Positions 1-7,619 of a stretch of 21,543 bases of DNA are shown here, piece by piece (positions within the stretch are counted from its first letter, which is position 1; each line of letters starts with the position of its first letter). Below the pieces are notes generated by a model that had not been told where the DNA came from, did not search any database, and saw only the letters and a program-made list of their open reading frames with translations. A program made the position numbers and the translations under genes. The DNA is from Planctomycetes bacterium UBA1662. Its GTDB lineage: Bacteria; Planctomycetota; UBA8108. The DNA is taken from the NCBI GenBank assembly GCA_002320775.1, contig DCKY01000019.1, forward strand, positions 1 through 21,543. The letters run 5' to 3'.

Positions 1-1014
1 CCCCTCCAGGGTGATCACCAGGTTGCGCTTGGGCGTGTTGCCGACCTCGGCGTAACCGACGATCTTCTTGCTGGCGGTGTCGACGACGCAGACCTTCTTC
101 TTGCTGCGCACGGCGAGATAGACGTACTTGCTGTCAGGAGAGAAGCACAACCAGTAGATCCGGCCGATCATCTCAATCGAGGCGATCTCCGGATAGCTCG
201 GATCGGTGATGTCGTGGATATGCACTGTCTGGTGCTCGACGTTGCACGACCAGATCTCCTTCTGATCCGGGCGAATCGCCAGGCCGTGACAGCGACTCGA
301 TTTACCGGCGTATTTTTCGGGGATCTTGTGTTCGATGCGGGCGACCACCTTGCGCTTTGCGATGTCGGCAACTTCAAAACCAATCAGCCCATCGACGTTC
401 TGAAAGAAGCGCTTGTTGTCGGCGGAGAGGGCCGGAGGCCTGACCGAGTTCGAAAACGGGATGTGCCCGACAACCTTGTGGCCCGCCTTGACGTCAACGA
501 TGGTTACCCGCTTCGGGTTCCCCATGGGCGAGAGATACATCCAGCGGCCATCCCGGGACGCCTGGGTATTGTGCGGTCTCCCGCCTGTCTTGATCTTCTC
601 CACCACCTTGCGGCTCTCTCCATCGATCACCCAGTAATGACCATCATTGCAGGGCACGTAGACCCACTTGCCATCGGGGGTGCAGGCCAGCTGGTTGGGC
701 TTGGGACCGATGTCCAGGCGATGCTCGACCTCGTAGGTGCGCGGATTGACCCAGACCAGTTCGCCGCGGGGTTTCTTGAACGCCTCAATCGCGATGTAGA
801 CGACACTTGCGTCATCGGGGGCAGCGATGCCATGCGGTTCCGGCCCCACCACGATCCTCTTGAGGACCTTGTTGCTGCCGACCTCGATGACATGGACGTC
901 ATTTCCGTAGGAGTTGGTCTGCCAGAGATACTGCTTCCCGGCGGCGGACGCGGCCTGCATAGAGAGCATCAAAACGGCGAGACACATCAGGCCCTGGACT
1001 CGGTATACCTGCAC
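1..1014 (-). CDS. Secreted YVTN-family beta-propeller protein (3' end beyond window)
   Basis: An open frame of 338 codons runs leftward to the window edge without a stop, so the C-terminus is missing. I chose the GTG at 1014-1012 because GGAGG lies 6 nt upstream (1021-1025) and the resulting N-terminus is a signal peptide (hydrophobic MCLAVLMLSM, then AASAA before GKQYLW). The mature part repeats the YVTN/YncE pattern: a valine-rich strand, then GPEPHGIA, GPKPNQLACTPDGKWVYV, GGRPHNTQASRDGRWMYL, then LCFSPDSKYVYLAVRS and GNTPKRNL. At least six such blades are visible, which implies a seven-bladed propeller acting outside the cytoplasm. Family members bind ligands or proteins or act as lactonase-like folds. 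No specific function can be read here, and there is no CXXCH haem motif. The gene lies 117 bp downstream of the small lipoprotein gene on the same strand and may share its transcript. Confidence in the fold is high. Confidence 0.85.
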   Translation of the reverse strand, partial: MQVYRVQGLMCLAVLMLSMQAASAAGKQYLWQTNSYGNDVHVIEVGSNKVLKRIVVGPEPHGIAAPDDASVVYIAIEAFKKPRGELVWVNPRTYEVEHRLDIGPKPNQLACTPDGKWVYVPCNDGHYWVIDGESRKVVEKIKTGGRPHNTQASRDGRWMYLSPMGNPKRVTIVDVKAGHKVVGHIPFSNSVRPPALSADNKRFFQNVDGLIGFEVADIAKRKVVARIEHKIPEKYAGKSSRCHGLAIRPDQKEIWSCNVEHQTVHIHDITDPSYPEIASIEMIGRIYWLCFSPDSKYVYLAVRSKKKVCVVDTASKKIVGYAEVGNTPKRNLVITLEG

Positions 1015-1020
1015 GGGCTT

Positions 1021-1025
1021 CCTCC
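1021..1025 (-). promoter_or_regulatory. Ribosome binding site deciding the GTG start of the YVTN gene
   Basis: On the minus strand the sequence reads GGAGG, then AAGCCC, then GTG. The 6-nt spacing is close to ideal and selects the GTG over the in-frame ATG codons at 987 and 960, which fall inside the signal peptide. Confidence 0.7.
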
Positions 1026-1131
1026 TTATTTCTCGGCAATTCAATCAGATGGTCCCGGCCAGTCTACTACAAGGCCGCCGAAAACCGCCCGCGGTATTTC
1101 CCCCACCTCCCGTGATGCGCAAAGAACCGGC

Positions 1132-1530
1132 TCAGTCCCCCCGCCTTCGCGCGCGCTTGCGGTCCCAGTAGTCCCGTTCAATCGGCGCGCCACCGACATC
1201 AACTGGATTCACATCATCAGCCAGGGCTCGCCTTCTGCGTTCAGCGCGCTCCTTCTCCCGGATCTTCGATTTCTTCTGGTAGATCTTGAGCAAAGCGGCT
1301 CGCCTCTCCTGGATCCTGAATGTGGAGACGTCCGTTGTGCGAAACTCCGCCAGGAGAGCCTCCCTCTCGACCGCGCCGAGCTCCTCCGCGCTGTAGATCC
1401 TGATGCTGGCCAGGCGCAGCGCCTCGATCCTGTCGTAGAGCTCGCCCTTATGCTCCTGGCAGGAACCGAGGAGCGCCATGGCGAGAAACAGGAAGGGCGC
1501 CGAGCAGCGATGGGTCGCCGGAAAGCTCAT
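1132..1530 (-). CDS. Small hypothetical lipoprotein, coupled to xylulokinase
   Basis: A 132-residue protein begins with a lipoprotein signal: hydrophobic APFLFLAMALLGSC with the lipobox cysteine at residue 24. It should therefore be lipid-anchored in the periplasm. The rest is strongly charged and predicted helical, with EERAALLKIYQ-like stretches and an arginine-rich tail (ERAERRRRALADD; KRARRRGD). I do not recognise a family. Its ATG overlaps the stop of the upstream xylulokinase gene (ATGA, 4-nt overlap), a classic sign of translational coupling, so the two are probably made together. A link to sugar metabolism is not otherwise supported. The lipobox and coupling make a real gene more likely than a shadow frame. 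Confidence 0.65.
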   Translation of the reverse strand: MSFPATHRCSAPFLFLAMALLGSCQEHKGELYDRIEALRLASIRIYSAEELGAVEREALLAEFRTTDVSTFRIQERRAALLKIYQKKSKIREKERAERRRRALADDVNPVDVGGAPIERDYWDRKRARRRGD

Positions 1531-3149
1531 CTTCGCGCGAAGGCGTCGATCTTTTCCATGGGATCGGCGCCGCCATTGAGGGCGTGGTTTTCACAGGCCT
1601 CGTAGATTCCCTTCAGCTCATCGTAGAGCGCCACCAGTTCCGGCTCAGGAGAGATCCTGCTCTCGGCAACAGGCTCAGCGAAGTCCGCGATCACCTCCTC
1701 CCAGGAGCTCGAACCCTGGGTCTCCATCTCCGCGGCATGGTACGCGCGCAGCGCGGCCCCCAGGGCGGCGGAATTGCCGACCTCGAACTGGTAGACCGCC
1801 GCGTCGAAGACCTGCGCCATGATATGAAGAATCTCCTTATTGCACGCCGCGCCGCCGGTCGCATAGATCGATTCGGGCTTGACCCCCATCCAGCGGGAGT
1901 GAATCGCCATCGCCATCATCTGGGCCTCAACGACGGCCCGGACGTTCGCCGGCCCCTCATCCTCGCTGAGGCCATAGCGCCGTGCGCCCGGCTCCTGGAC
2001 ATTCGGCGTGATCTCCGGCTCAAACCAGGGCAAGAGGATCGCCCCGTCATTTCCCGGCGGGGTCTCCCTCAGCACGGCGGAGAAACCATCCCAATCCAGA
2101 CCCGCGGCATTGCAGATCTTCTCCCGTGCCAGGGAGCCGTTCTTGAAGCAGATCAGGCTCATATAATCACCCGTGGGAGCCCCAAAGGTATGTCCTTCCA
2201 TCGCCGGGTCGACCCTGGGCTCGGGAAGATAACCAAAGAGCGTGTCGCTGGTGCCGAGCGAGATCGCCAGCCGGCCTGGCTTGACGAGACCGACCCCAAC
2301 CAGGCTGCAGGGGTTGTCACCGGACCAGCAAACCACCCGGGTCGCAGGCGAGAAGCCGTAGCGTTCAACCCAGTAATTCGACAGCGATCCTATGATGGAC
2401 CAGGACTCTTCAATCGCGGGCAGCTTTCCCGCCAGGCCCGGAGCCGTAGCCTCCAGGGCCGCCGGCGCCCAGTCCTTTTCACGCAGGTTCATCAGGTTCA
2501 TCCCCGCCCCATCTCCGGGATCTATAGGGGCATCGGCTCCCGCCAGCAAGGTGGCCATGAAGGAGCTCACCAGGTGGATGCGGTGAGTCGCATCGTAGCC
2601 CTCGGGGTCCTCCTGGTAAAATTTCCTGATCTGCGGACCCGTAAAACGCTCAAAGGCCTTCGAGCCTGTCAGGCCGGCAAGCTCGCCAGAGCCGCCAACC
2701 GCGGCCGTGATGGCTTCGCACTCCGACGAGGTGCTCGAATCCATCCAGATCGGCGAGGTGGGCCGGGAAAAGATACCCTCGAGCTGGCCAACCAGCTCCC
2801 TGGCCGGATCAAGAGAGCTGAGACGCGGGCCGGCCTCCGAGTTGAAATAAACGCTCCCGTGCTGCTGGCCGGAACCGGCGATCGCCCGCAGCTTATCGAG
2901 CGGGAATTGTCCTTCTTCGGCAAACACGGCAAAGAGACGATCAAGCGCCTCCGCCCACATCACCGGGTTTGAATGCGCCACCAGGGGATCCGAATGCGTG
3001 AGCACGCCATTCTGGCAACCGTAGGAAGCCAGATCCTCATCAAACCGGATGGAGCGCTGGTCCAGGACCTTTCGTTCATCGCCATCGATCTCGATGACCA
3101 CCGCCGTCAGGCTCTGGGTGCTTGAGTCCAGCCCCATGTAAATCGCCAT
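1527..3149 (-). CDS. xylB: Xylulokinase, FGGY family, eukaryote-type (XYLB-like)
   Basis: A 540-residue FGGY carbohydrate kinase that should phosphorylate D-xylulose to xylulose 5-phosphate in the cytoplasm. The N-terminal ATPase motif is MGLDSSTQSLTAVVIEI. The segment AGSGQQHGSVYF (91-102) is the substrate-side motif. The catalytic base is probably D278 in WSGDNPCSLVGVG, followed by the phosphate loop LAISLGTSDTLFGYL (294-308). The C-terminal adenosine motif is ATGGAACNKEIL. Length and wording (FTGPQIRKFYQ, RIHLVSSF, DGAGMNL, CFKNGSLAREKI) resemble the animal XYLB branch of about 536 residues more than the shorter E. coli XylB. GGAGG lies 7 nt before the ATG (3157-3161). It is followed with a 4-nt overlap by a small lipoprotein gene. 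No xylose isomerase or sugar transporter is in the window. The family is certain; substrate specificity is by resemblance. Confidence 0.9.
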   Translation of the reverse strand: MAIYMGLDSSTQSLTAVVIEIDGDERKVLDQRSIRFDEDLASYGCQNGVLTHSDPLVAHSNPVMWAEALDRLFAVFAEEGQFPLDKLRAIAGSGQQHGSVYFNSEAGPRLSSLDPARELVGQLEGIFSRPTSPIWMDSSTSSECEAITAAVGGSGELAGLTGSKAFERFTGPQIRKFYQEDPEGYDATHRIHLVSSFMATLLAGADAPIDPGDGAGMNLMNLREKDWAPAALEATAPGLAGKLPAIEESWSIIGSLSNYWVERYGFSPATRVVCWSGDNPCSLVGVGLVKPGRLAISLGTSDTLFGYLPEPRVDPAMEGHTFGAPTGDYMSLICFKNGSLAREKICNAAGLDWDGFSAVLRETPPGNDGAILLPWFEPEITPNVQEPGARRYGLSEDEGPANVRAVVEAQMMAMAIHSRWMGVKPESIYATGGAACNKEILHIMAQVFDAAVYQFEVGNSAALGAALRAYHAAEMETQGSSSWEEVIADFAEPVAESRISPEPELVALYDELKGIYEACENHALNGGADPMEKIDAFARR

Positions 3150-3249
3150 ACCGCCGCCTCCACTGGTAAATCTCTTCAGGAAATTAGAGTCGATGCCTCT
3201 CGAGTAGACACGCCCTCTATCGCAAGGTTGACAATTCTCGACAATCGAA

Positions 3250-3275
3250 GGGCGCCGAGTTCAGCCGTGGCGCCC
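3250..3275 (-). terminator. Perfect 7-bp inverted repeat downstream of the Tsr3-like gene
   Basis: GGGCGCC and GGCGCCC are separated by 12 nt and lie 6 nt past the stop of the 3281-3859 gene. The stem is strong, but on the minus strand it is followed by TTCGATTG rather than a T-run. It could be a weak intrinsic terminator or an RNA-processing or stability hairpin separating ispG-tsr3 from xylB. Confidence 0.35.
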
Positions 3276-3280
3276 TCTCC

Positions 3281-3859
3281 CTAGCTCTCCTTCCAGCCAT
3301 AGCGAATAAAGATCTCCCTGTTGAGCTCCAGAAAATCCGGCGCCCAACGATACTCTCTCAAAAGTTCCCTGCGGGGCGCTCCAAGGATCACGGTCGAAGC
3401 GAACATCGCCTCTACACTTGCCAGGCCGCCTCCCGGATCTTCAAAAAGCTTCGAGTGCCTCGGGTAGGCTGTCCTGAAGTCTCCAGGGAGAGAACGCCTG
3501 TGAAGCGCCGGGGCGCTCTCGAAACACAGCCGCCGGCCCAGCGGAGCCAGCCGGACCCAGGTCGAATCCAGGAGGATCAACCGTCCTTCACCATCGCCAA
3601 GCAGCTCGGCATCCGCAGGAACCAGCTCGGGAGCGGCGACCTCCAGAAGAATCCCCGAAGGCACCTCCACGAGCGCCTCACCCGGAGTCGGCATACCGAG
3701 GCGCAGAATCTCCAGCCCCTCGGTGCCGGCGAGCGGGTGCACCGTACATTTACGACGGTTCTCCTTGTAATCCTGGATCACGAGAAAATCGACCCGCGTC
3801 CCCGCGGTATCAGCCGCCAGCTGTTCTTCTTCGCCCGGAGAGGACCTTGTTTCTTCCAT
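3281..3859 (-). CDS. Tsr3/DTW (TDD) superfamily protein, putative acp-transferase
   Basis: A 192-residue cytoplasmic protein without signal peptide. The pattern fits the Tsr3/DUF367 family: KENRRKCTVHPL (32-43) parallels the basic, Cys-containing N-terminal motif of Tsr3; LILLDSTWVRLAPLGRRL (94-111) is the D-x-[ST]-W signature shared with DTW proteins; SKLFEDPGGGLASVEAMFAS (136-155) and RWAPDFLELNREIFIRYG (171-188) match the Tsr3 C-terminus, where FLELNRELL is typical. Known Tsr3 enzymes of eukaryotes and archaea transfer the 3-amino-3-carboxypropyl group of SAM to a small-subunit rRNA pseudouridine; DTW enzymes (TapT/DTWD) modify tRNA U47. This protein shares most with Tsr3 but is bacterial, and its RNA target cannot be read from sequence. 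It follows ispG by 19 nt on the same strand and is probably co-transcribed. No clear Shine-Dalgarno precedes its ATG. Confidence 0.65.
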   Translation of the reverse strand: MEETRSSPGEEEQLAADTAGTRVDFLVIQDYKENRRKCTVHPLAGTEGLEILRLGMPTPGEALVEVPSGILLEVAAPELVPADAELLGDGEGRLILLDSTWVRLAPLGRRLCFESAPALHRRSLPGDFRTAYPRHSKLFEDPGGGLASVEAMFASTVILGAPRRELLREYRWAPDFLELNREIFIRYGWKES

Positions 3860-3878
3860 CTGAGTTCAACCAGCGCGC

Positions 3879-5018
3879 TCAGGCCTTCGCCGCGATGAGC
3901 TTGTCCAGCTCTTCCCTGAGCCGGCCAAGAACCTCGTCATAGGTATAAGCGCCCAGGGGCTCATCCTTGCGTTTGAGATTTACGGTGCGCGGTCCGCACC
4001 AGAGCCCCAGGTCGGCATCGTCCGTCTCACCGGGGCCATTCACCCGGCAACCCATGACGGCGATGGTCAGGTCGTGCTCGCTGGCGTAGGCCGTCATCTC
4101 CTTAACCTCCTCGGCAAGATCGATGAAGGCCATGTTCTCAACCCGTGAGCAGCTCGGGCAGGCGATGATGTTCAACCCCTCGCCCCAGTGCTCCGGAACT
4201 GCGCGAATCCGGCCGGCACGGATATCCTCGATGATCTTGTGACCAGCCTCGACCTCCTCCGCCTTGCGATCGTTCGGAAGCGTCAACGACACCCTGATCG
4301 TATCCCCGATACCAACCGTGATCAGCTGGTCAAAGGCGATCCGGGTCTTGATGACTCCATCGGGCGGCAGGCCGGCCTCGGTCACCCCCAGGTGCAGGGG
4401 GACATCGGGACGCTCCTCGGCAAAGAGACGGTTTGCCCGCACAACCTTCTCAGGTTCGGAATCCTTCAGCGAGACCACGTAACGGGTGAAGCCAATGTCA
4501 TCGAGGTAGGCGCAGTGGTCAACAGCGCAGCGCACCATGGCCTCAATCCCATCATCCGGGTATTTCTCCTTATAGGCTGGATCGACGGAACCGCAATTCA
4601 CCCCCACCCGCAACGCGCAGTCATTCTCCCCGGCCACCGAGGCGATGAAGGCCACCTTGTCGCGAACCGGCTTGTTCTTCTCCACGTGGTAGAGATGGCC
4701 CGGATTGTAGCGAACCTTGTCCACGCTCGGAGCGACCTCGGTCACAAGGCGATAGTTCTCCTGCAGATCGACGACAAGATTGGCATCCGTCTCCTTCCGT
4801 ATCTCCGCAAGCGCCCTGGCATCTTTCTTATTGTCACAGGCGACACGAACGATATCCGCTCCCGCCCCCAGCATGTCCGCGATCTGGGAGAGCGTCTCCT
4901 CAATCTCCTGGGTATGCGTCGCGGTCATGGTCTGCACGGGAATATCATGCTCCCGGCCGATCATGGCCGAACCGACACGCACGGAGCGGGTTGGATTGCG
5001 TTGAATTTCTTTCGACAT
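3879..5018 (-). CDS. ispG: 4-hydroxy-3-methylbut-2-enyl diphosphate synthase (IspG/GcpE)
   Basis: A 379-residue iron-sulfur enzyme of the MEP pathway. It converts MEcPP to HMBPP in the cytoplasm and so feeds isoprenoids, including the squalene used by the hopanoid genes in this window. Visible motifs are an N-terminal TIM barrel starting at RSVRVGSAMIG with PVQTMTATHT, VRVACDN and VRYNPGHL; GVTEAGLPPDG near 211-221; and the [4Fe-4S] ligands C287 and C290 in ACPSCSR plus C324 in MGCRVNGPGE, where E331 is the usual fourth ligand. The tail ADLGLWCGP replaces the more common ADIGIAGG wording, which I read as a lineage variant. Length is normal for the compact bacterial form. A sigma70-like promoter lies 77 bp upstream. 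The gene is divergent from bamA and starts a leftward block. Confidence 0.95.
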   Translation of the reverse strand: MSKEIQRNPTRSVRVGSAMIGREHDIPVQTMTATHTQEIEETLSQIADMLGAGADIVRVACDNKKDARALAEIRKETDANLVVDLQENYRLVTEVAPSVDKVRYNPGHLYHVEKNKPVRDKVAFIASVAGENDCALRVGVNCGSVDPAYKEKYPDDGIEAMVRCAVDHCAYLDDIGFTRYVVSLKDSEPEKVVRANRLFAEERPDVPLHLGVTEAGLPPDGVIKTRIAFDQLITVGIGDTIRVSLTLPNDRKAEEVEAGHKIIEDIRAGRIRAVPEHWGEGLNIIACPSCSRVENMAFIDLAEEVKEMTAYASEHDLTIAVMGCRVNGPGETDDADLGLWCGPRTVNLKRKDEPLGAYTYDEVLGRLREELDKLIAAKA

Positions 5019-5094
5019 AGATGGTATCCAATCCTGGGCCGGGACCGTAAAAACAGGGTCTCAGACGAACGATTCCCGATGCGAGGAAGAACGC

Positions 5095-5123
5095 ATTGTA
5101 TTCAGCCCGAGTACATCGGTCAA
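5095..5123 (-). promoter_or_regulatory. Sigma70-like promoter for ispG
   Basis: On the minus strand TTGACC (5123-5118) is followed by exactly 17 nt and then TACAAT (5100-5095). Each hexamer matches the consensus at five of six positions. Transcription would start near 5088, giving a leader of about 70 nt before the ispG ATG at 5018. It lies in the 184-bp divergent gap shared with bamA. Confidence 0.65.
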
Positions 5124-5202
5124 CGAATCCACCTTGCTCGCCTGTTCTGAATCTCGCTCTCTGCTCGATCTTACCGGCACCTTTATCTATGCTTTCCTGT
5201 CT

Positions 5203-7560
5203 ATGATCTGTCACACAACCGACCTGAGAACTCTGCTGCCGCTGGCGCTCTGGCTGCTCTGCCATGCGCCGGCTCCCGCCCGGACGCAGGAGCCGGCGGA
5301 TGTAACCATCGGCTCCGTGGAGTTCCCGGGGCGAACCTGGGTCCCCTACCGCAAGCTGCTCGAGGCGAGCGGGTTGAGACCCGGAGCTCAATGGGGTCCG
5401 GAATCCGGCAGCAGGGCTCTCGAGGGCCTGCTGAAACTCGAGTTCATCGAAAAGGCCGAGCCGCCGACCATCGTCTCTGTACCCGGCAAGGCTCCGGTCA
5501 TCAGAATCACCATCACCGAATACCCCCTCCTTGAAGCGATAGAGATCACCGGCAGCGCGGCGCTTTCCAGGCGCTCACTGAAAGACTCCCTCCCGCGCAA
5601 AGAAGGCTCGGCCTTCAAAAGAGAAGACCTCGAGCTTGCCAGGGAAGCCCTCAGGCGAACCTACCAGGAAGATGGCTTTCTCTTCGTCCAGGTGGACGCG
5701 GTGCTGCAAACTCCCGGGCCGGGCCGAGTGAGGCTCCTCCTCAACATCGAGGAGGGGCTCCGGGCGAGCATACGGGATGTGTTCATCCTCGGAAACTCGG
5801 AGCTGACCCGGGATGAGATCATCGAGATCAGCGGACTGCGCCCCGAGCGTCTCTTCGGCGCCGTGGACAGGGGCTACTTTGTCCCCCACCAGCTCGACAG
5901 CTCGCTCGACAAGCTGAGAAGCTACTATCGCTCGAGAGGAAACCTCGACGTGAAGCTCGGCCTCGATGACATCTCCATCAGCCCCTCCCTCCGCGACGTC
6001 ACGATCTCGCTGGAAATCAGGGAAGGCGCCCGCTACCGGCTCCAGGAAATTCGCCTGGAGGGGAACCAGGTCTTCGGAGATTCCCTGCTCCTCCAGGCCC
6101 TCTCCTTCGAAGCCGGCGCCTTCTATTCCGGCGCAAAGGTCGAAAAGCTGCGACGAACTCTTGTGAGAATCTACCAGGAACGCTCCGACCGCATTCCGCA
6201 GGTAGGCGTCCGGCGCCTCTATACCGGAGAGAACGACATAACTGTCGTCTTCCAGATCGATGAGCGGGAGCACCTCTTTGTCGACAAGGTCGAGATCCGG
6301 GGCAACACCAGGACCCTTGACCGGGTCATCCGCAGGCACTCGAAACTTGTCAGTGGGGCGCCGCTCAGCCTGCTCGCCATGGATGAAACGATGGACCGCC
6401 TGCGGTCGTCGGGCCATTTCGATGATGTCTCCTTCAGCGTAGACGAATCGACGTCGCCAGAGCTGCGAAACGTCCAGATCAACGTCAAGGAAAAGGAGGC
6501 TGTCGGCCGCTGGGACCTGGGAGGCGGTGCATCGAGCGGCGAGGGAGAGGTCGGCTACTTCAGACTTGAGCATACGAATTTTGACCTCTTCGCCCTGCCC
6601 CGAAGCCTGACGGACTGGTCAGACGCCTTCGTAGGCGGAGGACAGTCCGTCTATGCCGAGATCGTCCCCGGAAACGTCGAGAGCCAGTATATGTTCGGCT
6701 TCCACGAACCCTACCTCTTCTCCAGCGACCGAACCTTCACCCTGCGCGCAGGCTCACAAAAATTCTATCGGGGCGCCTACGAGGAGAGCAGAGTGAAAAC
6801 GGAGCCCGAAGCACGGCAATACCTCGACAGCGACCACCGTCTCTCTCTCGCCCTCGCCTGGCGGCTCGATGACATCAGCCTCGGAGGCATCAGCGCCTCG
6901 GCGCCGGCGACCATCGCAACGGCCCCGGATAGCATCCTGCTCAGCTATCCGCGACTCTCGATTCGCTACGCTGAGCTTGAAAACAACATCTACGGAGGAC
7001 CGAAGGGGCTGCTGGCTGAGCTGAAGCTCGATGCCTCAGGGCCCGCGACCGGCTCCGACATCGAGTTCTTCCGAGGAAGTGCCTCGGCCGATTACTACAG
7101 GCCTCTCTTTGATCGCTACGCCGATCTCAGGCATCTCCTGCACATTGGAATCGAGGCGGGCTGGATCGGAGCCGGCTCGGACGAGGTGCCGTTCTACGAG
7201 AACTACTTCCTTGGAGGACCGCACAGCTTTCGCGGCTTTGAATACCGCGAGGTCGGCCCCCACGAACAGGGAGAGCCGCTTGGAGGAGGAGCCCTGCTCA
7301 GAGGAACCATCGAGTATTCCGCGCCGCTGTTTTTCCGTGAGCTCAGGGCCATCGCCCTCTTTGACTGGGGGTTCCTCGAGAGTGATCCCGACGACTTCTC
7401 CAGCGGACGACTCCGGGCGACGGCCGGCGGAGGTCTCCAGTTCCGATTTCCTTTCCTCGGACAGGTCGTTCCCATCAACCTCTATTGGGCCAAACCCCTC
7501 GCGAAGCGGGACGGGGACCGGCCCGAGGTCTTTTCCTTCTCCCTCGGCTACGCCTTCTGA
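5203..7560 (+). CDS. bamA: Outer-membrane beta-barrel assembly protein BamA (Omp85)
   Basis: 785 residues from the ATG at 5203, chosen because it gives a signal peptide (LRTLLPLALWLL then APAPA). The same frame is open back to a TTG at 5134, which would push the hydrophobic stretch too far in. Five POTRA domains are visible, starting near residues 34, 109, 188, 277 and 358, each opening with a strand such as LEAIEITG, IRDVFILGN, LQEIRLEGN or VDKVEIRGN. From about 435 onward is the 16-strand barrel, with FHEPYLFSSDRTFTL and the signature loop GGPHSFRGFEY (S675-F-R677-G-F679, the VRGF/Y motif). It ends in FSFSLGYAF with a terminal Phe. BamA folds and inserts outer-membrane proteins. Five POTRAs favour BamA over three-POTRA TamA. 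No Skp/OmpH or LpxD follows, unlike the usual proteobacterial order. No strong RBS is visible. Confidence 0.88.
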   Translation: MICHTTDLRTLLPLALWLLCHAPAPARTQEPADVTIGSVEFPGRTWVPYRKLLEASGLRPGAQWGPESGSRALEGLLKLEFIEKAEPPTIVSVPGKAPVIRITITEYPLLEAIEITGSAALSRRSLKDSLPRKEGSAFKREDLELAREALRRTYQEDGFLFVQVDAVLQTPGPGRVRLLLNIEEGLRASIRDVFILGNSELTRDEIIEISGLRPERLFGAVDRGYFVPHQLDSSLDKLRSYYRSRGNLDVKLGLDDISISPSLRDVTISLEIREGARYRLQEIRLEGNQVFGDSLLLQALSFEAGAFYSGAKVEKLRRTLVRIYQERSDRIPQVGVRRLYTGENDITVVFQIDEREHLFVDKVEIRGNTRTLDRVIRRHSKLVSGAPLSLLAMDETMDRLRSSGHFDDVSFSVDESTSPELRNVQINVKEKEAVGRWDLGGGASSGEGEVGYFRLEHTNFDLFALPRSLTDWSDAFVGGGQSVYAEIVPGNVESQYMFGFHEPYLFSSDRTFTLRAGSQKFYRGAYEESRVKTEPEARQYLDSDHRLSLALAWRLDDISLGGISASAPATIATAPDSILLSYPRLSIRYAELENNIYGGPKGLLAELKLDASGPATGSDIEFFRGSASADYYRPLFDRYADLRHLLHIGIEAGWIGAGSDEVPFYENYFLGGPHSFRGFEYREVGPHEQGEPLGGGALLRGTIEYSAPLFFRELRAIALFDWGFLESDPDDFSSGRLRATAGGGLQFRFPFLGQVVPINLYWAKPLAKRDGDRPEVFSFSLGYAF

Positions 7561-7619
7561 CAAGACCCCTGGCTCCTCCGGGCTTGCAGCCACGGTCTCC
7601 AGGACTCCTAATACATTCC

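Noticed and set aside
214..1605. 463-codon plus-strand frame
   Set aside because: It runs antisense to the YVTN propeller, the lipoprotein and the xylulokinase end; its product shows no domain, whereas the minus strand gives clear proteins with signals and RBS.
1584..2972. 462-codon plus-strand frame
   Set aside because: Antisense to the xylulokinase, whose motifs are unambiguous; the product is arginine/histidine-rich and without recognisable features.
3228..3249. TTGACA-like box on the plus strand near 3229
   Set aside because: No -10 element at a usable spacing and no plus-strand gene follows.
4188..5150. 320-codon plus-strand frame
   Set aside because: Antisense shadow of ispG, caused by high GC at third codon positions.
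5575..6573. 332-codon minus-strand frame
   Set aside because: Antisense shadow of the BamA POTRA region.
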